Positions 1-6,399 of a stretch of DNA of 10,406 nt are shown here, piece by piece. The notes beneath the pieces are model-generated. The model was not told the origin of the DNA, searched no databases, and saw nothing but the letters and a program-made list of their open reading frames with translations. The stretch is from Bryobacteraceae bacterium (GTDB lineage Bacteria; Acidobacteriota; Terriglobia; Bryobacterales; Bryobacteraceae), in NCBI GenBank assembly GCA_025350445.1, contig JANXXV010000554.1, forward strand, positions 1 through 10,406, in the 5' to 3' direction. The position numbers and the translations under genes are program-made. The stretch's first letter is position 1. Every line of letters begins with the position of its first letter.

Positions 1-1818
1 CAAGACCAACCAGGCAGGCCCCGATCGCACCTTCGTAAATGGCTGATCGCCGGCGCAGTCTTACTGCTCATTCCAATCCTCACCGTTTCCATGCTGGTTT
101 CGCGCCTGAATCCAATGGCCGGCGAACAAGTAACGAAATTCCTTCGTGAAAAGTATCAGAGCGAAGTTGAACTGAAGGATTCGAAAATTTCACTGTTCCC
201 TGAAGTCCGGGTTACCGGCGTGGGTTTGGTGATGTACTACCACGCACGGACTGATCTTCCGCCGTTCGTGAGCATCAAATCGTTCGAAGCCAGCGCCTCG
301 TTGAGATCCTTATTTCAGAACACGAAACACGTCGGCACACTTCGCCTGGACGGTCTTACAATCGCCATTCCGCCGAAGTCCGAACGGCAGCCGATGCCAA
401 AAGGCTCGCCGGCGACGCGCGGCGGCAGAGCAATCGACGTAGTAGTAGACCGCGTCGTTGCCGATGGCGCCACGCTGGTAATCCTGCCCCGGCAGGAAGG
501 AAAAGATCCGCTGCAGTGGGACATTCACAGACTGACGCTGCATTCAGTTGGGGTTGGCCGGCCCATGCAGTTTGTGGCCACCCTGTCGAATGCCAAACCG
601 CCCGGCGATATCCAGAGCACCGGCCAATTCGGACCCTACAGCCAGGATGACCCCGGCGCAACTCCCGTTTCCGGCAAATATACTTTCCAGAACGCCGACA
701 TTTCGGTGTTCAAAGGTATCTCCGGAATTCTCTCTTCCGCCGGCGAATACAAAGGCGCCCTGGAGAGAATCGAAGTGGATGGCGAAACCGACACCCCGGA
801 TTTTACTGTCCGCGTTGCCGGCAATCCGATTCAACTCAAGACGAGATTTCATTCCATCGTCGATGGCACCGACGGCGATACAATTCTTACCCCGGTGAAC
901 GCAACGTTTCTGCGATCAGCAGTTACGGCAAATGGGGGAGCAACGGGGACAAAGGGAGTGAAAGGCAAGACGGTGGCGCTGGATATCGTCGTTGCTCAGG
1001 CGCGGCTGCAGGACATCCTCAAGCTGGCTATCAAGTCTAGCAAGAATCCGATGACCGGGATCATCAGCTTCAAAACGAAGATGATCATTCCACCCGGGGA
1101 CAAGGACATCGCCGACAAGATACGACTCGATGGACAATTCGGAATCGGAGCAGCCAAGTTCACCAGCCTGGAGGTGCAAAACAAAGTGGACAAGCTCAGC
1201 GGACGGGCGCGCGGGGATACGGACGATAGCGATGCGGAAAGTGTTGTATCGAACTTGCAGGGCCGCTTCATTTTGGATAACGGCAAAGTTACTTTCACAA
1301 AACTCTCGTTCAGCGTACCCGGGGCGCGGATACTACTGACGGGGTCGTACGGATTGCGCAGCGGCGAAATCGACTTCCACGGTACCGCGCGCATGGACGC
1401 CAAGGTCTCCCAAATGACCACCGGTTTCAAGTCGTTCCTGCTAAAGGCAGCGGACCCGTTCTTCAAGAAGCAGGGTGCCGGCGCAGTGATTCCCATCAAG
1501 ATTACCGGCACCCGCGACAATCCGTCGTTCGGGCTGGAACTGCGCCGCAAGAAACCCGAAAACCGCTTCACACCGGCGGTGGGGCCGGTAACACCGTTCG
1601 TCCGCACCCCGCGCGGCAATATCTCCAGCGGAGGCGCCAGTCGCGGCAGGCTAGTCATTTACGTTTCCGGCGGCGGTTCCCAAAGCTCGATCCGGTTTCC
1701 GTCCAGATCGGTAATCCAGGCGAATTTTCCGTATTCCGATTGCTCGTGTTTTTCTTCGATCCGCACCCCTTCGGCTCGAAGCACTTCCAGCAGGGCGTCC
1801 AGATCTTCCACCCGGTAG
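1..1818 (+). CDS. AsmA-like membrane-anchored envelope protein (5' partial)
   Basis: The frame is open from the first base, so the start lies upstream. The first ATG, at 91, falls inside the membrane helix and is not the real start. Codons 14-33 encode a hydrophobic helix (WLIAGAVLLLIPILTVSMLV) preceded by basic residues, giving a single N-terminal anchor with a large periplasmic part. The body is rich in beta-strand-like, poorly charged stretches typical of AsmA/TamB-type proteins. These are linked to outer-membrane assembly and lipid transport between membranes. The C-terminal blocks LEVQNKVDKLSGRARGD (from about 1168), DPFFKKQGAGAVIPIKITGT and DNPSFGLEL (ending about 1542) match the end of acidobacterial AsmA family members as I remember them. 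After about 1554 the product runs on for 87 residues of Ser/Arg/Pro-rich sequence. The last 160 bp are antisense to the VOC gene, so the natural end may be nearer 1590. The family call is good; the precise role is unknown. Confidence 0.8.
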   Translation, partial: QDQPGRPRSHLRKWLIAGAVLLLIPILTVSMLVSRLNPMAGEQVTKFLREKYQSEVELKDSKISLFPEVRVTGVGLVMYYHARTDLPPFVSIKSFEASASLRSLFQNTKHVGTLRLDGLTIAIPPKSERQPMPKGSPATRGGRAIDVVVDRVVADGATLVILPRQEGKDPLQWDIHRLTLHSVGVGRPMQFVATLSNAKPPGDIQSTGQFGPYSQDDPGATPVSGKYTFQNADISVFKGISGILSSAGEYKGALERIEVDGETDTPDFTVRVAGNPIQLKTRFHSIVDGTDGDTILTPVNATFLRSAVTANGGATGTKGVKGKTVALDIVVAQARLQDILKLAIKSSKNPMTGIISFKTKMIIPPGDKDIADKIRLDGQFGIGAAKFTSLEVQNKVDKLSGRARGDTDDSDAESVVSNLQGRFILDNGKVTFTKLSFSVPGARILLTGSYGLRSGEIDFHGTARMDAKVSQMTTGFKSFLLKAADPFFKKQGAGAVIPIKITGTRDNPSFGLELRRKKPENRFTPAVGPVTPFVRTPRGNISSGGASRGRLVIYVSGGGSQSSIRFPSRSVIQANFPYSDCSCFSSIRTPSARSTSSRASRSSTR

Positions 1819-2045
1819 TTGATCATGAAGTTTGATGCGCTGGGGTCGAAGTACGGAGTTGCCTCTGGAAAAATCGACCAGATGGTCATCCCGGCCTTCT
1901 CCGGTTCTTCTTTCTCCCGCCAGTGGAAGATCGCCGGGGCCGCGGCGGACCCGCCGACGCCGAGATGCTTTTCGTACCACCCATAGAGTTTTTCCGGGTC
2001 TTTCGATTTGAAAAAAATACCGCCTACTCCGGTCACTCGCTTCAT
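1659..2045 (-). CDS. VOC family (glyoxalase/bleomycin-resistance fold) protein
   Basis: A 128-residue single-domain VOC protein. It opens with VTGVGGIFFKSKDPEKLYGW, the usual first beta strand and helix of the fold, and closes with YGKFAWITDLDGNRIELWEP, the typical last module. Glu120 in IELWEP is the conserved metal-ligand position. The first-strand position that holds His in glyoxalase I is Gly/Phe here, so glyoxalase I activity should not be assumed; substrate unknown. I chose the ATG at 2045 because GGAG lies 9 nt upstream; in-frame ATGs at 2060 and 2090 lack a clear ribosome site, and the latter would overlap the upstream gene. It starts 20 bp after the MaoC gene stop and is probably co-transcribed with it. 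Its 3' end lies under the reading frame of the convergent AsmA-like gene. Confidence 0.87.
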   Translation of the reverse strand: MKRVTGVGGIFFKSKDPEKLYGWYEKHLGVGGSAAAPAIFHWREKEEPEKAGMTIWSIFPEATPYFDPSASNFMINYRVEDLDALLEVLRAEGVRIEEKHEQSEYGKFAWITDLDGNRIELWEPPPET

Positions 2046-2065
2046 GCTTTCATTCTCCATCCATT

Positions 2066-2524
2066 TCAAAAATAGATTCGGGTAATCCATTCGGCGGCCA
2101 CGGCCGGCTTGGCCGAATTCTCAAGTTCGATCTTTATGTCCCACGTGCACTCAATGCCACCTTCCACGTCCCGCAAAGATTGCAGCGCCGCGCGCAAGCG
2201 GACCCTTGCGCCGGTGCGCACCGGAGAAACAAAGCGCACGCGGTTGAATCCGTAGTTAATGGTCATTCTCTGTTCACCCTCAAAGCGGAAAGTCTGGCGG
2301 AACAGATGACTCAACAGCGACAGCGTGAGGAAGCCATGTGCAATAGTTGTCCCGAATGGCGACTCACGTTCCGCCCGCTGCGTGTCTATATGAATCCATT
2401 GCGGATCAAGCGTCAACGCAGCAAACGCATCCACCTGCTGCTGTGTCACCGCGAACCAATCGCTCACTCCAATCTCGCCGCCAGCCGCCGCGCGCAGTTC
2501 GTCCAGGTCCTGGATCACTCTCAT
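2066..2524 (-). CDS. MaoC family (R)-specific enoyl-CoA hydratase-like protein
   Basis: A 152-residue single hot-dog domain of the MaoC/NodN type. The hydratase signature is intact: LDPQWIHIDTQRA at 39-51 carries the catalytic Asp40 and His45, followed by FGTTIAHGFLTLSLL at 57-71. Family members add water to trans-2-enoyl-CoA thioesters, or act as related acyl-CoA dehydratases, in the cytoplasm. The length fits the short stand-alone members. The start at 2524 begins MRVIQDLDEL, a typical N-terminus. No strong Shine-Dalgarno is visible; GGA lies about 14 nt upstream. It is the first gene of a two-gene minus-strand unit with the VOC protein and is divergent from the MFS gene across 40 bp. Natural substrate unknown; fatty-acid or aromatic acyl-CoA metabolism is a guess. 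Confidence 0.9.
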   Translation of the reverse strand: MRVIQDLDELRAAAGGEIGVSDWFAVTQQQVDAFAALTLDPQWIHIDTQRAERESPFGTTIAHGFLTLSLLSHLFRQTFRFEGEQRMTINYGFNRVRFVSPVRTGARVRLRAALQSLRDVEGGIECTWDIKIELENSAKPAVAAEWITRIYF

Positions 2525-2564
2525 GAAAATTGATTCTATCCGTTTGTGGTACGATTAGCTCCCT
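2525..2564. promoter_or_regulatory. Compact 40-bp divergent promoter region (maoC-like / MFS)
   Basis: This 40-bp gap separates two divergent start codons and must hold the control signals for both genes unless these lie inside the coding regions. On the plus strand TACGAT (2550-2555) resembles a -10 box, with TTGATT (2530-2535) as a weak -35 at a short 14-nt spacing. Transcription would begin near 2562, giving the GTG-started MFS mRNA almost no leader. No ribosome site precedes the GTG. Tentative. Confidence 0.3.
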
Positions 2565-3884
2565 GTGAAAACCGACCCTGCCGCCACAAAGAGCGGCTAT
2601 GCTCTGGCCGTGCTGGTGGCTATCAACATTTTGAACTTCTACGACCGGCACATTCCGGGCGCGCTCGCCGAACCCATTCGCAAGGAATTCGGCCTCACCG
2701 ACACGCAGTTAGGCCTCATGGGCAGCGCCTTCATCTGGATCTACGCGCTGATCGGATTGCCGCTAGGCCATCTGGCGGACACCGCCAGTAGAAAGAAGAT
2801 CCTGGCCGCCGGCATGGCAGTGTGGAGTACGCTCACCGCATTCGCAGCCTTCGCTACAAGCTTCCCCCTGTTGCTGGTCTCGCGCCTGGGTGTCGCAGTG
2901 GGCGAGGCCGCGGCAGCACCCACAGCCACCAGCATGATTGGCGATCTGTTTCCGGCCGACAAGCGCTCCCGCCCACTCGGGCTCTTCATGCTTGGGGTGC
3001 CCTTAGGTGGCGCAATCAGTTATTTCTTCAGTGGTGCGATCGCTCACAGCTTTGGATGGCGCACGGCAATGGTGACCGCGGCGCTTCCGGCATTGTTCCT
3101 GCTGCCCGCCTTGTTGCTCATCCGTGAACCTATTCGCGGAGCCTCGGAATTGGCGCAGCCGAAAGTGGAAAAGTCCTCGGTCTGGAAGATTCTTCGCATC
3201 CCCACCATGTGGTGGATCATCGCCTCGGGAGCGCTGTTGAATTTCAATATGTACGCGCTGGCATCATTCCTACCCGCATTCCTCAGCCGCATTCACGGGC
3301 TCTCGCTACAAAACTCGGGCCTCGCCACGGGAATTATCTACGGAATTGGAGGCGTTTCCGGCGGCTTGCTTGCCGGCAGGTGGGGTGACCGCATCGTCAA
3401 ACAGCGAACAGATGGACGGCTCCGCCTGGCCGCCTCCCTCGCGCTTGTGGCAGCGCCGGCCGCATGGTTCGGCCTCCTGTCACCAGCGGGCCTCGTTCTG
3501 CTGGCCGTGCTCCCCTGGATGCTTGCCTACGCGGCAATGAACACGTATTACGCGCTTGTCTATGCCTCAATCCAGGACCTTGTTCCACCCAATGCGCGCG
3601 CCACCACCATGGCGATTTACTTCATGGCGATGTATCTCTGCGGCGCTTCCTTCGGACCAGTGCTCACCGGAAATCTAAGCGACCGTCTGGCGCGCCACGC
3701 AGCCACTTCCGCGGGATCGCCGGTAGTTACTGAACTCTTCCGGGCCACCGGATTGCAACAGGCGATGCTGGTGATCCCCATCCTCTCCATCGCGCTGGCG
3801 CTGGTGTTGTATGCGGGCTCCCGCACCATCACCGCCGATATCCGCCGCCAGGAAGAACTACGCTATTCGAGTGCCGGAGCGTAG
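2565..3884 (+). CDS. Spinster-like MFS transporter
   Basis: A 439-residue integral membrane protein with the 12-helix length of the major facilitator superfamily. Helix 1 carries NILNFYDRH (Asp27-Arg28), the spinster-type signature. The loop after helix 2 has GHLADTASRKK (68-78), a good MFS motif A. RLGVAVGEAAAAPT (107-120) and LGLFMLGVPLGG match helices 4-5 of the bacterial spinster-like group. Substrates of bacterial members are mostly unknown; secondary transport of an organic anion or lipid-like molecule across the inner membrane is the family expectation. The start is GTG: an in-frame TAG at 2556-2558 excludes anything further upstream, and no other candidate precedes helix 1. Its last 27 bp overlap the convergent FtsH-like gene. 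Possible functional link with the divergent MaoC/VOC pair, not demonstrated. Confidence 0.9.
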   Translation: MKTDPAATKSGYALAVLVAINILNFYDRHIPGALAEPIRKEFGLTDTQLGLMGSAFIWIYALIGLPLGHLADTASRKKILAAGMAVWSTLTAFAAFATSFPLLLVSRLGVAVGEAAAAPTATSMIGDLFPADKRSRPLGLFMLGVPLGGAISYFFSGAIAHSFGWRTAMVTAALPALFLLPALLLIREPIRGASELAQPKVEKSSVWKILRIPTMWWIIASGALLNFNMYALASFLPAFLSRIHGLSLQNSGLATGIIYGIGGVSGGLLAGRWGDRIVKQRTDGRLRLAASLALVAAPAAWFGLLSPAGLVLLAVLPWMLAYAAMNTYYALVYASIQDLVPPNARATTMAIYFMAMYLCGASFGPVLTGNLSDRLARHAATSAGSPVVTELFRATGLQQAMLVIPILSIALALVLYAGSRTITADIRRQEELRYSSAGA

Positions 3885-4268
3885 CTTGCCCATCATAAAC
3901 AACCAGAAGCCCAACAGGAAAAGGAACGGGATCGCATTCAAAAGTGGCCGGAAAAGCGCAGTGGACGATTCCTTGATTTCGATGTCTACGGAACCAGCTT
4001 CCATCGCCGCGATGGCATCACGATAGTCCGAAGGCATCACGGTTCTTCCCGGGTTGCCGTCCTTCGCGCCGTAGGTTGCCGGATTCGCTCCAGAGTCCCC
4101 GGGAGTAATTGTCACAGTGCTCACATTGCCTTGCCGCACCTGTTGTAGAAACTTCGAATAGGTCGCTTTGGGCGAGCGGTCCGCAGAATCACGAGCCATC
4201 CAGCGCAGCCCGGCGGCGAATCCGATTGCGGCCAGGAATAGAGCCAGGGTTTTCGCATTCCACTTCAT
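3858..4268 (-). CDS. Orphan FtsH N-terminal (periplasmic) domain protein lacking ATPase and protease
   Basis: A 136-residue protein that matches only the first part of FtsH. It has a first helix at about 5-22, then YSKFLQQVRQGNVSTVTI (37-54), which corresponds to YSTFLQEV in E. coli FtsH. VMPSDYRDAIAAMEAGSVDIEI (78-99) follows, then a second helix with NAIPFLFLLGFWLFMMGKLR (111-130), matching the WFPMLLLIGVWIFFMRQMQ region. The protein stops six residues later, just where FtsH would enter its linker and AAA+ domain. No Walker motifs or HEXXH zinc site follow; downstream is the antisense of the MFS gene. A strong AAGGAGG lies 10 nt before the ATG, so this is an expressed gene and not just debris. 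It is third in the padR operon, 24 bp after the membrane-protein gene. It may bind FtsH or its partners in the membrane; that role is inference. Confidence 0.78.
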   Translation of the reverse strand: MKWNAKTLALFLAAIGFAAGLRWMARDSADRSPKATYSKFLQQVRQGNVSTVTITPGDSGANPATYGAKDGNPGRTVMPSDYRDAIAAMEAGSVDIEIKESSTALFRPLLNAIPFLFLLGFWLFMMGKLRSGTRIA

Positions 4269-4292
4269 TGCTTCACATCCTCCTTGAACTCT

Positions 4293-4859
4293 TCAACGGA
4301 AACGGTAAAGCAGCCAAAGCAGCGCCAAGGCTGCAATCGACTGCGGATCGATCACGCCCGCAGGCGGCGAAGATCGCGGAAACAGGAAACGAATCGTTAC
4401 CACAAGCACCGCAATCATCACCACGCCGCAAATCAAGATCTCCAGCGGTACCGCAGCGGTAGCGAACGCAAACAATGCGCCCAGGGCCACACAGAGTATG
4501 GGTTTGCGGCGGGAAACGGCGTACGCATCCCATAACGCGAACAGCACCATGGTGGTCACCGGCGCAATCGCCAGCAGGAGCAGTGCGGAATCTGTCCAAA
4601 TAAATGAGCGATTCACGAACCACACGGCCGCCCCATAGGCCAGGTACATCGTCAGCACTTCAATCAGCGCAACTTGCGAATCGCCTTTCCGGCGCATCCT
4701 GCCGGCAATCACTAAAGGCACCGTGCGTATTGCGTCGGCTGCATACTGCGGCGGGCTCTTGTAGCGTTCATACAAATCGCCAAGCACTTCTTCCCGGCAA
4801 GACCGGGGAAGCAGAAACCCAACAATGGCCTCGGCAAGTCTCGAAGGACCGCGCTTCAC
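4293..4859 (-). CDS. Small multi-pass membrane protein with permease-prefix-like N-terminus, padR-coupled
   Basis: A 188-residue protein without a recognised enzymatic function. The first 60 residues are soluble and charged, with EEVLGDLYERY (23-33) and a downstream basic GRMRRKGD. This resembles the permease-prefix region that precedes some ABC permeases in Acidobacteriota, but here no permease follows. The rest is very hydrophobic, with about four or five helices at roughly 66-82, 90-110, 120-138, 139-160 and 172-186. I chose GTG at 4859: it forms a 4-bp GTGA overlap with the padR stop and has AAGGG 9 nt upstream. An in-frame TTG at 4868 is possible but has that ribosome site directly against it. 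Tight coupling to PadR suggests it is the regulator's main target, or an effector in a membrane-stress response. Function unknown. Confidence 0.75.
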   Translation of the reverse strand: MKRGPSRLAEAIVGFLLPRSCREEVLGDLYERYKSPPQYAADAIRTVPLVIAGRMRRKGDSQVALIEVLTMYLAYGAAVWFVNRSFIWTDSALLLLAIAPVTTMVLFALWDAYAVSRRKPILCVALGALFAFATAAVPLEILICGVVMIAVLVVTIRFLFPRSSPPAGVIDPQSIAALALLWLLYRFR

Positions 4860-5212
4860 CGGATCCAACCCTTGGCCCGCTCTTTGCCCAAACGGTCAAA
4901 CACCGCTTCCCAAATGCGCTTGGCTGTAATAACGGATTTCTCCAACGCAAGCTCTCCCAGAGCCTCCAGGCGATAACAACGCTTAGCCCGGCCGCCGCGC
5001 TCTGGAGTGGGATCGGAGAGCCAGGATGTCACCAGCCCTTTCTCCGCCAGACGGTCGAGTGTCACGTAAATAGCACCCAACGACGCCGGCTTCGGGTGCG
5101 CCAGTTCGCCCACCTTGGCTTGTATGGACACACCGTAAGCATCGTCTTTTAGAGTCAGAATCGCGGTCAGGACCAATTGCTCAAACTGACCGATGGAAAC
5201 GGGCTTCGCCAT
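4856..5212 (-). CDS. PadR family transcriptional regulator
   Basis: A 118-residue winged-helix protein of the short PadR class. Residues 10-34 (QFEQLVLTAILTLKDDAYGVSI and following) are the first helices. LGAIYVTLDRLAEKGLV (45-61) is the recognition helix region typical of PadR, and the wing has PERGGRAKRCYRL (70-82). A short C-terminal helix would make the dimer. PadR proteins are usually repressors released by a small ligand or membrane-active compound. The start at 5212 gives the normal MAKPVSIGQFEQLVL N-terminus; a longer frame to 5287 would cover the promoter and adds a non-homologous tail. It is the first gene of a three-gene operon and overlaps the next by 4 bp. The inverted repeat against its start codon suggests autoregulation. 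Confidence 0.93.
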   Translation of the reverse strand: MAKPVSIGQFEQLVLTAILTLKDDAYGVSIQAKVGELAHPKPASLGAIYVTLDRLAEKGLVTSWLSDPTPERGGRAKRCYRLEALGELALEKSVITAKRIWEAVFDRLGKERAKGWIR

Positions 5213-5250
5213 TACTCCAACAGAGTAAGACAAATGCGAGCGTCCGTCAA
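5212..5250 (-). promoter_or_regulatory. Predicted padR promoter with overlapping operator
   Basis: On the minus strand TTGACG (5250-5245, 5 of 6 to consensus) lies 17 nt from TACTCT (5227-5222, 3 of 6), a plausible sigma-70-type promoter. A perfect 6-bp inverted repeat, TTACTC-TGTTG-GAGTAA (5228-5212), covers the -10 box and ends on the A of the padR ATG. Transcription would start only a few bases before the ATG, so the mRNA would be leaderless or nearly so, and GGAG is too close to the ATG to act as a normal ribosome site. Size, symmetry and position fit a PadR dimer operator for autorepression. Confidence 0.55.
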
Positions 5251-5304
5251 TAGTATTTTCAAGAGGCTCTTTACAACAGGCGAACAAAGGGCGAATATAA
5301 GCAT

Positions 5305-6300
5305 ATGCTCACGCTCTTCCAGATTGAACCGCTTCCCTCCCCGGCGCTCATCGGCATTGCGAAATTGGCCGCATCCGGGCAGACGTTGGAGACGAAGCGC
5401 AAAGTGCAATATCGCGATTTGCCCACCCGCCATTGGATCACCCGTTGTTCGGCGGAGCGCATGCCTTTTGCCTGGACCATCAATCCCTACCGCGGTTGCG
5501 AGTTCGGCTGCAAGTACTGCTACGCCCGGTACACACACGAGTTCATGGAACTCCACGGCGTTGACGACTTCGAAACCCAAATCTACGCGAAGCACTGGCA
5601 TGCACCCAACTTCGCGGCGGAACTCCGGCGCATTGACCCGGCCGAAACCATCGCCATTGGCACCGCCACCGATCCCTATCAGCCCGCCGAACGCCGCTAC
5701 GAGCTGACTCGAAAGATGCTCACCGTGTTTGCGCAGGAGCGCGGGCGTCGCATTTATTTGATCACCAAATCCGACCTGATCACTCGGGACATCGACCTGT
5801 TCGAGAAGATCGCGCTGCACAACCGGATCGCGCTGACCATCACCATCACCACTGCCGACGCCACCCTGGCACGCCTGCTGGAACCGATGGCGCCCCGCCC
5901 TGAGTTGCGCCTGCGCGCGATCAAGCGTCTTGCCGAAGCAGGCCTCACCGTGAGCGTGAACGCCAACCCGGTGATGCCCATGATCACCGACAGCGAAGTG
6001 AACCTGGACCGGGTGGCCGCGGCTGCCGCCAGAGCGGGCGCGAAGGGCTTTCATGGCGGATTGTTGTTTCTGAAACCCTGCGCCCAGCGCGTTTTCTTTC
6101 CATTTCTAGAGGCAGAATTTCCAAAGCTGGTGAAGCGATATCACGCGCGCTACGCCAAGGGAGCTTACTTGAAAGGTGAATATCCTAAATTGATTCAAGA
6201 CCGCGTCCGTGCCATTCGAAAGCGCTATGGTTTGGAGAACAACACCCTGGCTTGGGAATCAGATCAGCCGCAGTCCGGCGAGCAAATGAGCCTGTATTAG
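5305..6300 (+). CDS. Radical SAM protein, SPL/Rv2578c-like family
   Basis: A 331-residue cytoplasmic protein. INPYRGCEFGCKYCYAR (59-75) holds the radical SAM cluster motif in CX3CX2C form (Cys65, Cys69, Cys72), which ligates a 4Fe-4S cluster that cleaves S-adenosylmethionine. IGTATDPYQPAE and RRIYLITKSDLITRDID are further blocks shared with the group often annotated as spore-photoproduct-lyase-like or Rv2578c-like. Length and the order of blocks fit that group. The C-terminal part lacks an obvious extra cluster. The substrate of these non-sporulator proteins is not known, and DNA repair should not be assumed. AAAGGG lies 13 nt before the ATG, a long spacing; the next in-frame Met (5461) is too close to the cluster to be the start. 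It is divergent from padR across 92 bp. Confidence 0.9.
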   Translation: MLTLFQIEPLPSPALIGIAKLAASGQTLETKRKVQYRDLPTRHWITRCSAERMPFAWTINPYRGCEFGCKYCYARYTHEFMELHGVDDFETQIYAKHWHAPNFAAELRRIDPAETIAIGTATDPYQPAERRYELTRKMLTVFAQERGRRIYLITKSDLITRDIDLFEKIALHNRIALTITITTADATLARLLEPMAPRPELRLRAIKRLAEAGLTVSVNANPVMPMITDSEVNLDRVAAAAARAGAKGFHGGLLFLKPCAQRVFFPFLEAEFPKLVKRYHARYAKGAYLKGEYPKLIQDRVRAIRKRYGLENNTLAWESDQPQSGEQMSLY

Positions 6301-6319
6301 AGCGCCTTTTGAGGAACCC

Positions 6320-6399
6320 GCGCAAAACGGACCCGCTTCCGGCGGACAAGTCCGCCGGGTATCCCGTTCGATCGGCGCCGCCGGAAGCGGCCTTTGCGC
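6320..6399. terminator. Long nested inverted repeat between convergent genes (likely bidirectional terminator or REP-like element)
   Basis: CCGCTTCCGGCGG (6333-6345) is the exact reverse complement of CCGCCGGAAGCGG (6378-6390). Outer arms GCGCAAA (6320-6326) and TTTGCGC (6393-6399) extend it. Inside, CCGGCGGAC (6339-6347) and GTCCGCCGG (6350-6358) form a second perfect hairpin with a minimal loop, sharing its left arm with the large one. The two folds exclude each other. It fills most of the 98-bp gap between two convergent stop codons, as expected for a bidirectional terminator; no long T-tract follows. A dispersed repeat is an alternative. Confidence 0.6.

Noticed and set aside
996..1658. 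A 220-codon minus-strand open frame opposite the AsmA-like gene
   Set aside because: No domain and no ribosome site seen; the plus strand carries the conserved AsmA blocks.
3858..4268. FtsH-like gene as a broken full-length ftsH
   Set aside because: No AAA+ or M41 protease remnant is found downstream in any frame; the space is occupied by the intact convergent MFS gene. Ancient truncation remains possible, but not a recent frameshift.
5213..5287. Longer PadR start at 5287
   Set aside because: The added 25 residues are not PadR-like and would cover the predicted promoter and operator.
5212..6054. A 280-codon minus-strand open frame opposite the radical SAM gene
   Set aside because: Low-complexity Gly/Arg/His/Val-rich product with no recognisable domain, exactly antisense to a gene with clear radical SAM motifs; a GC-driven shadow.
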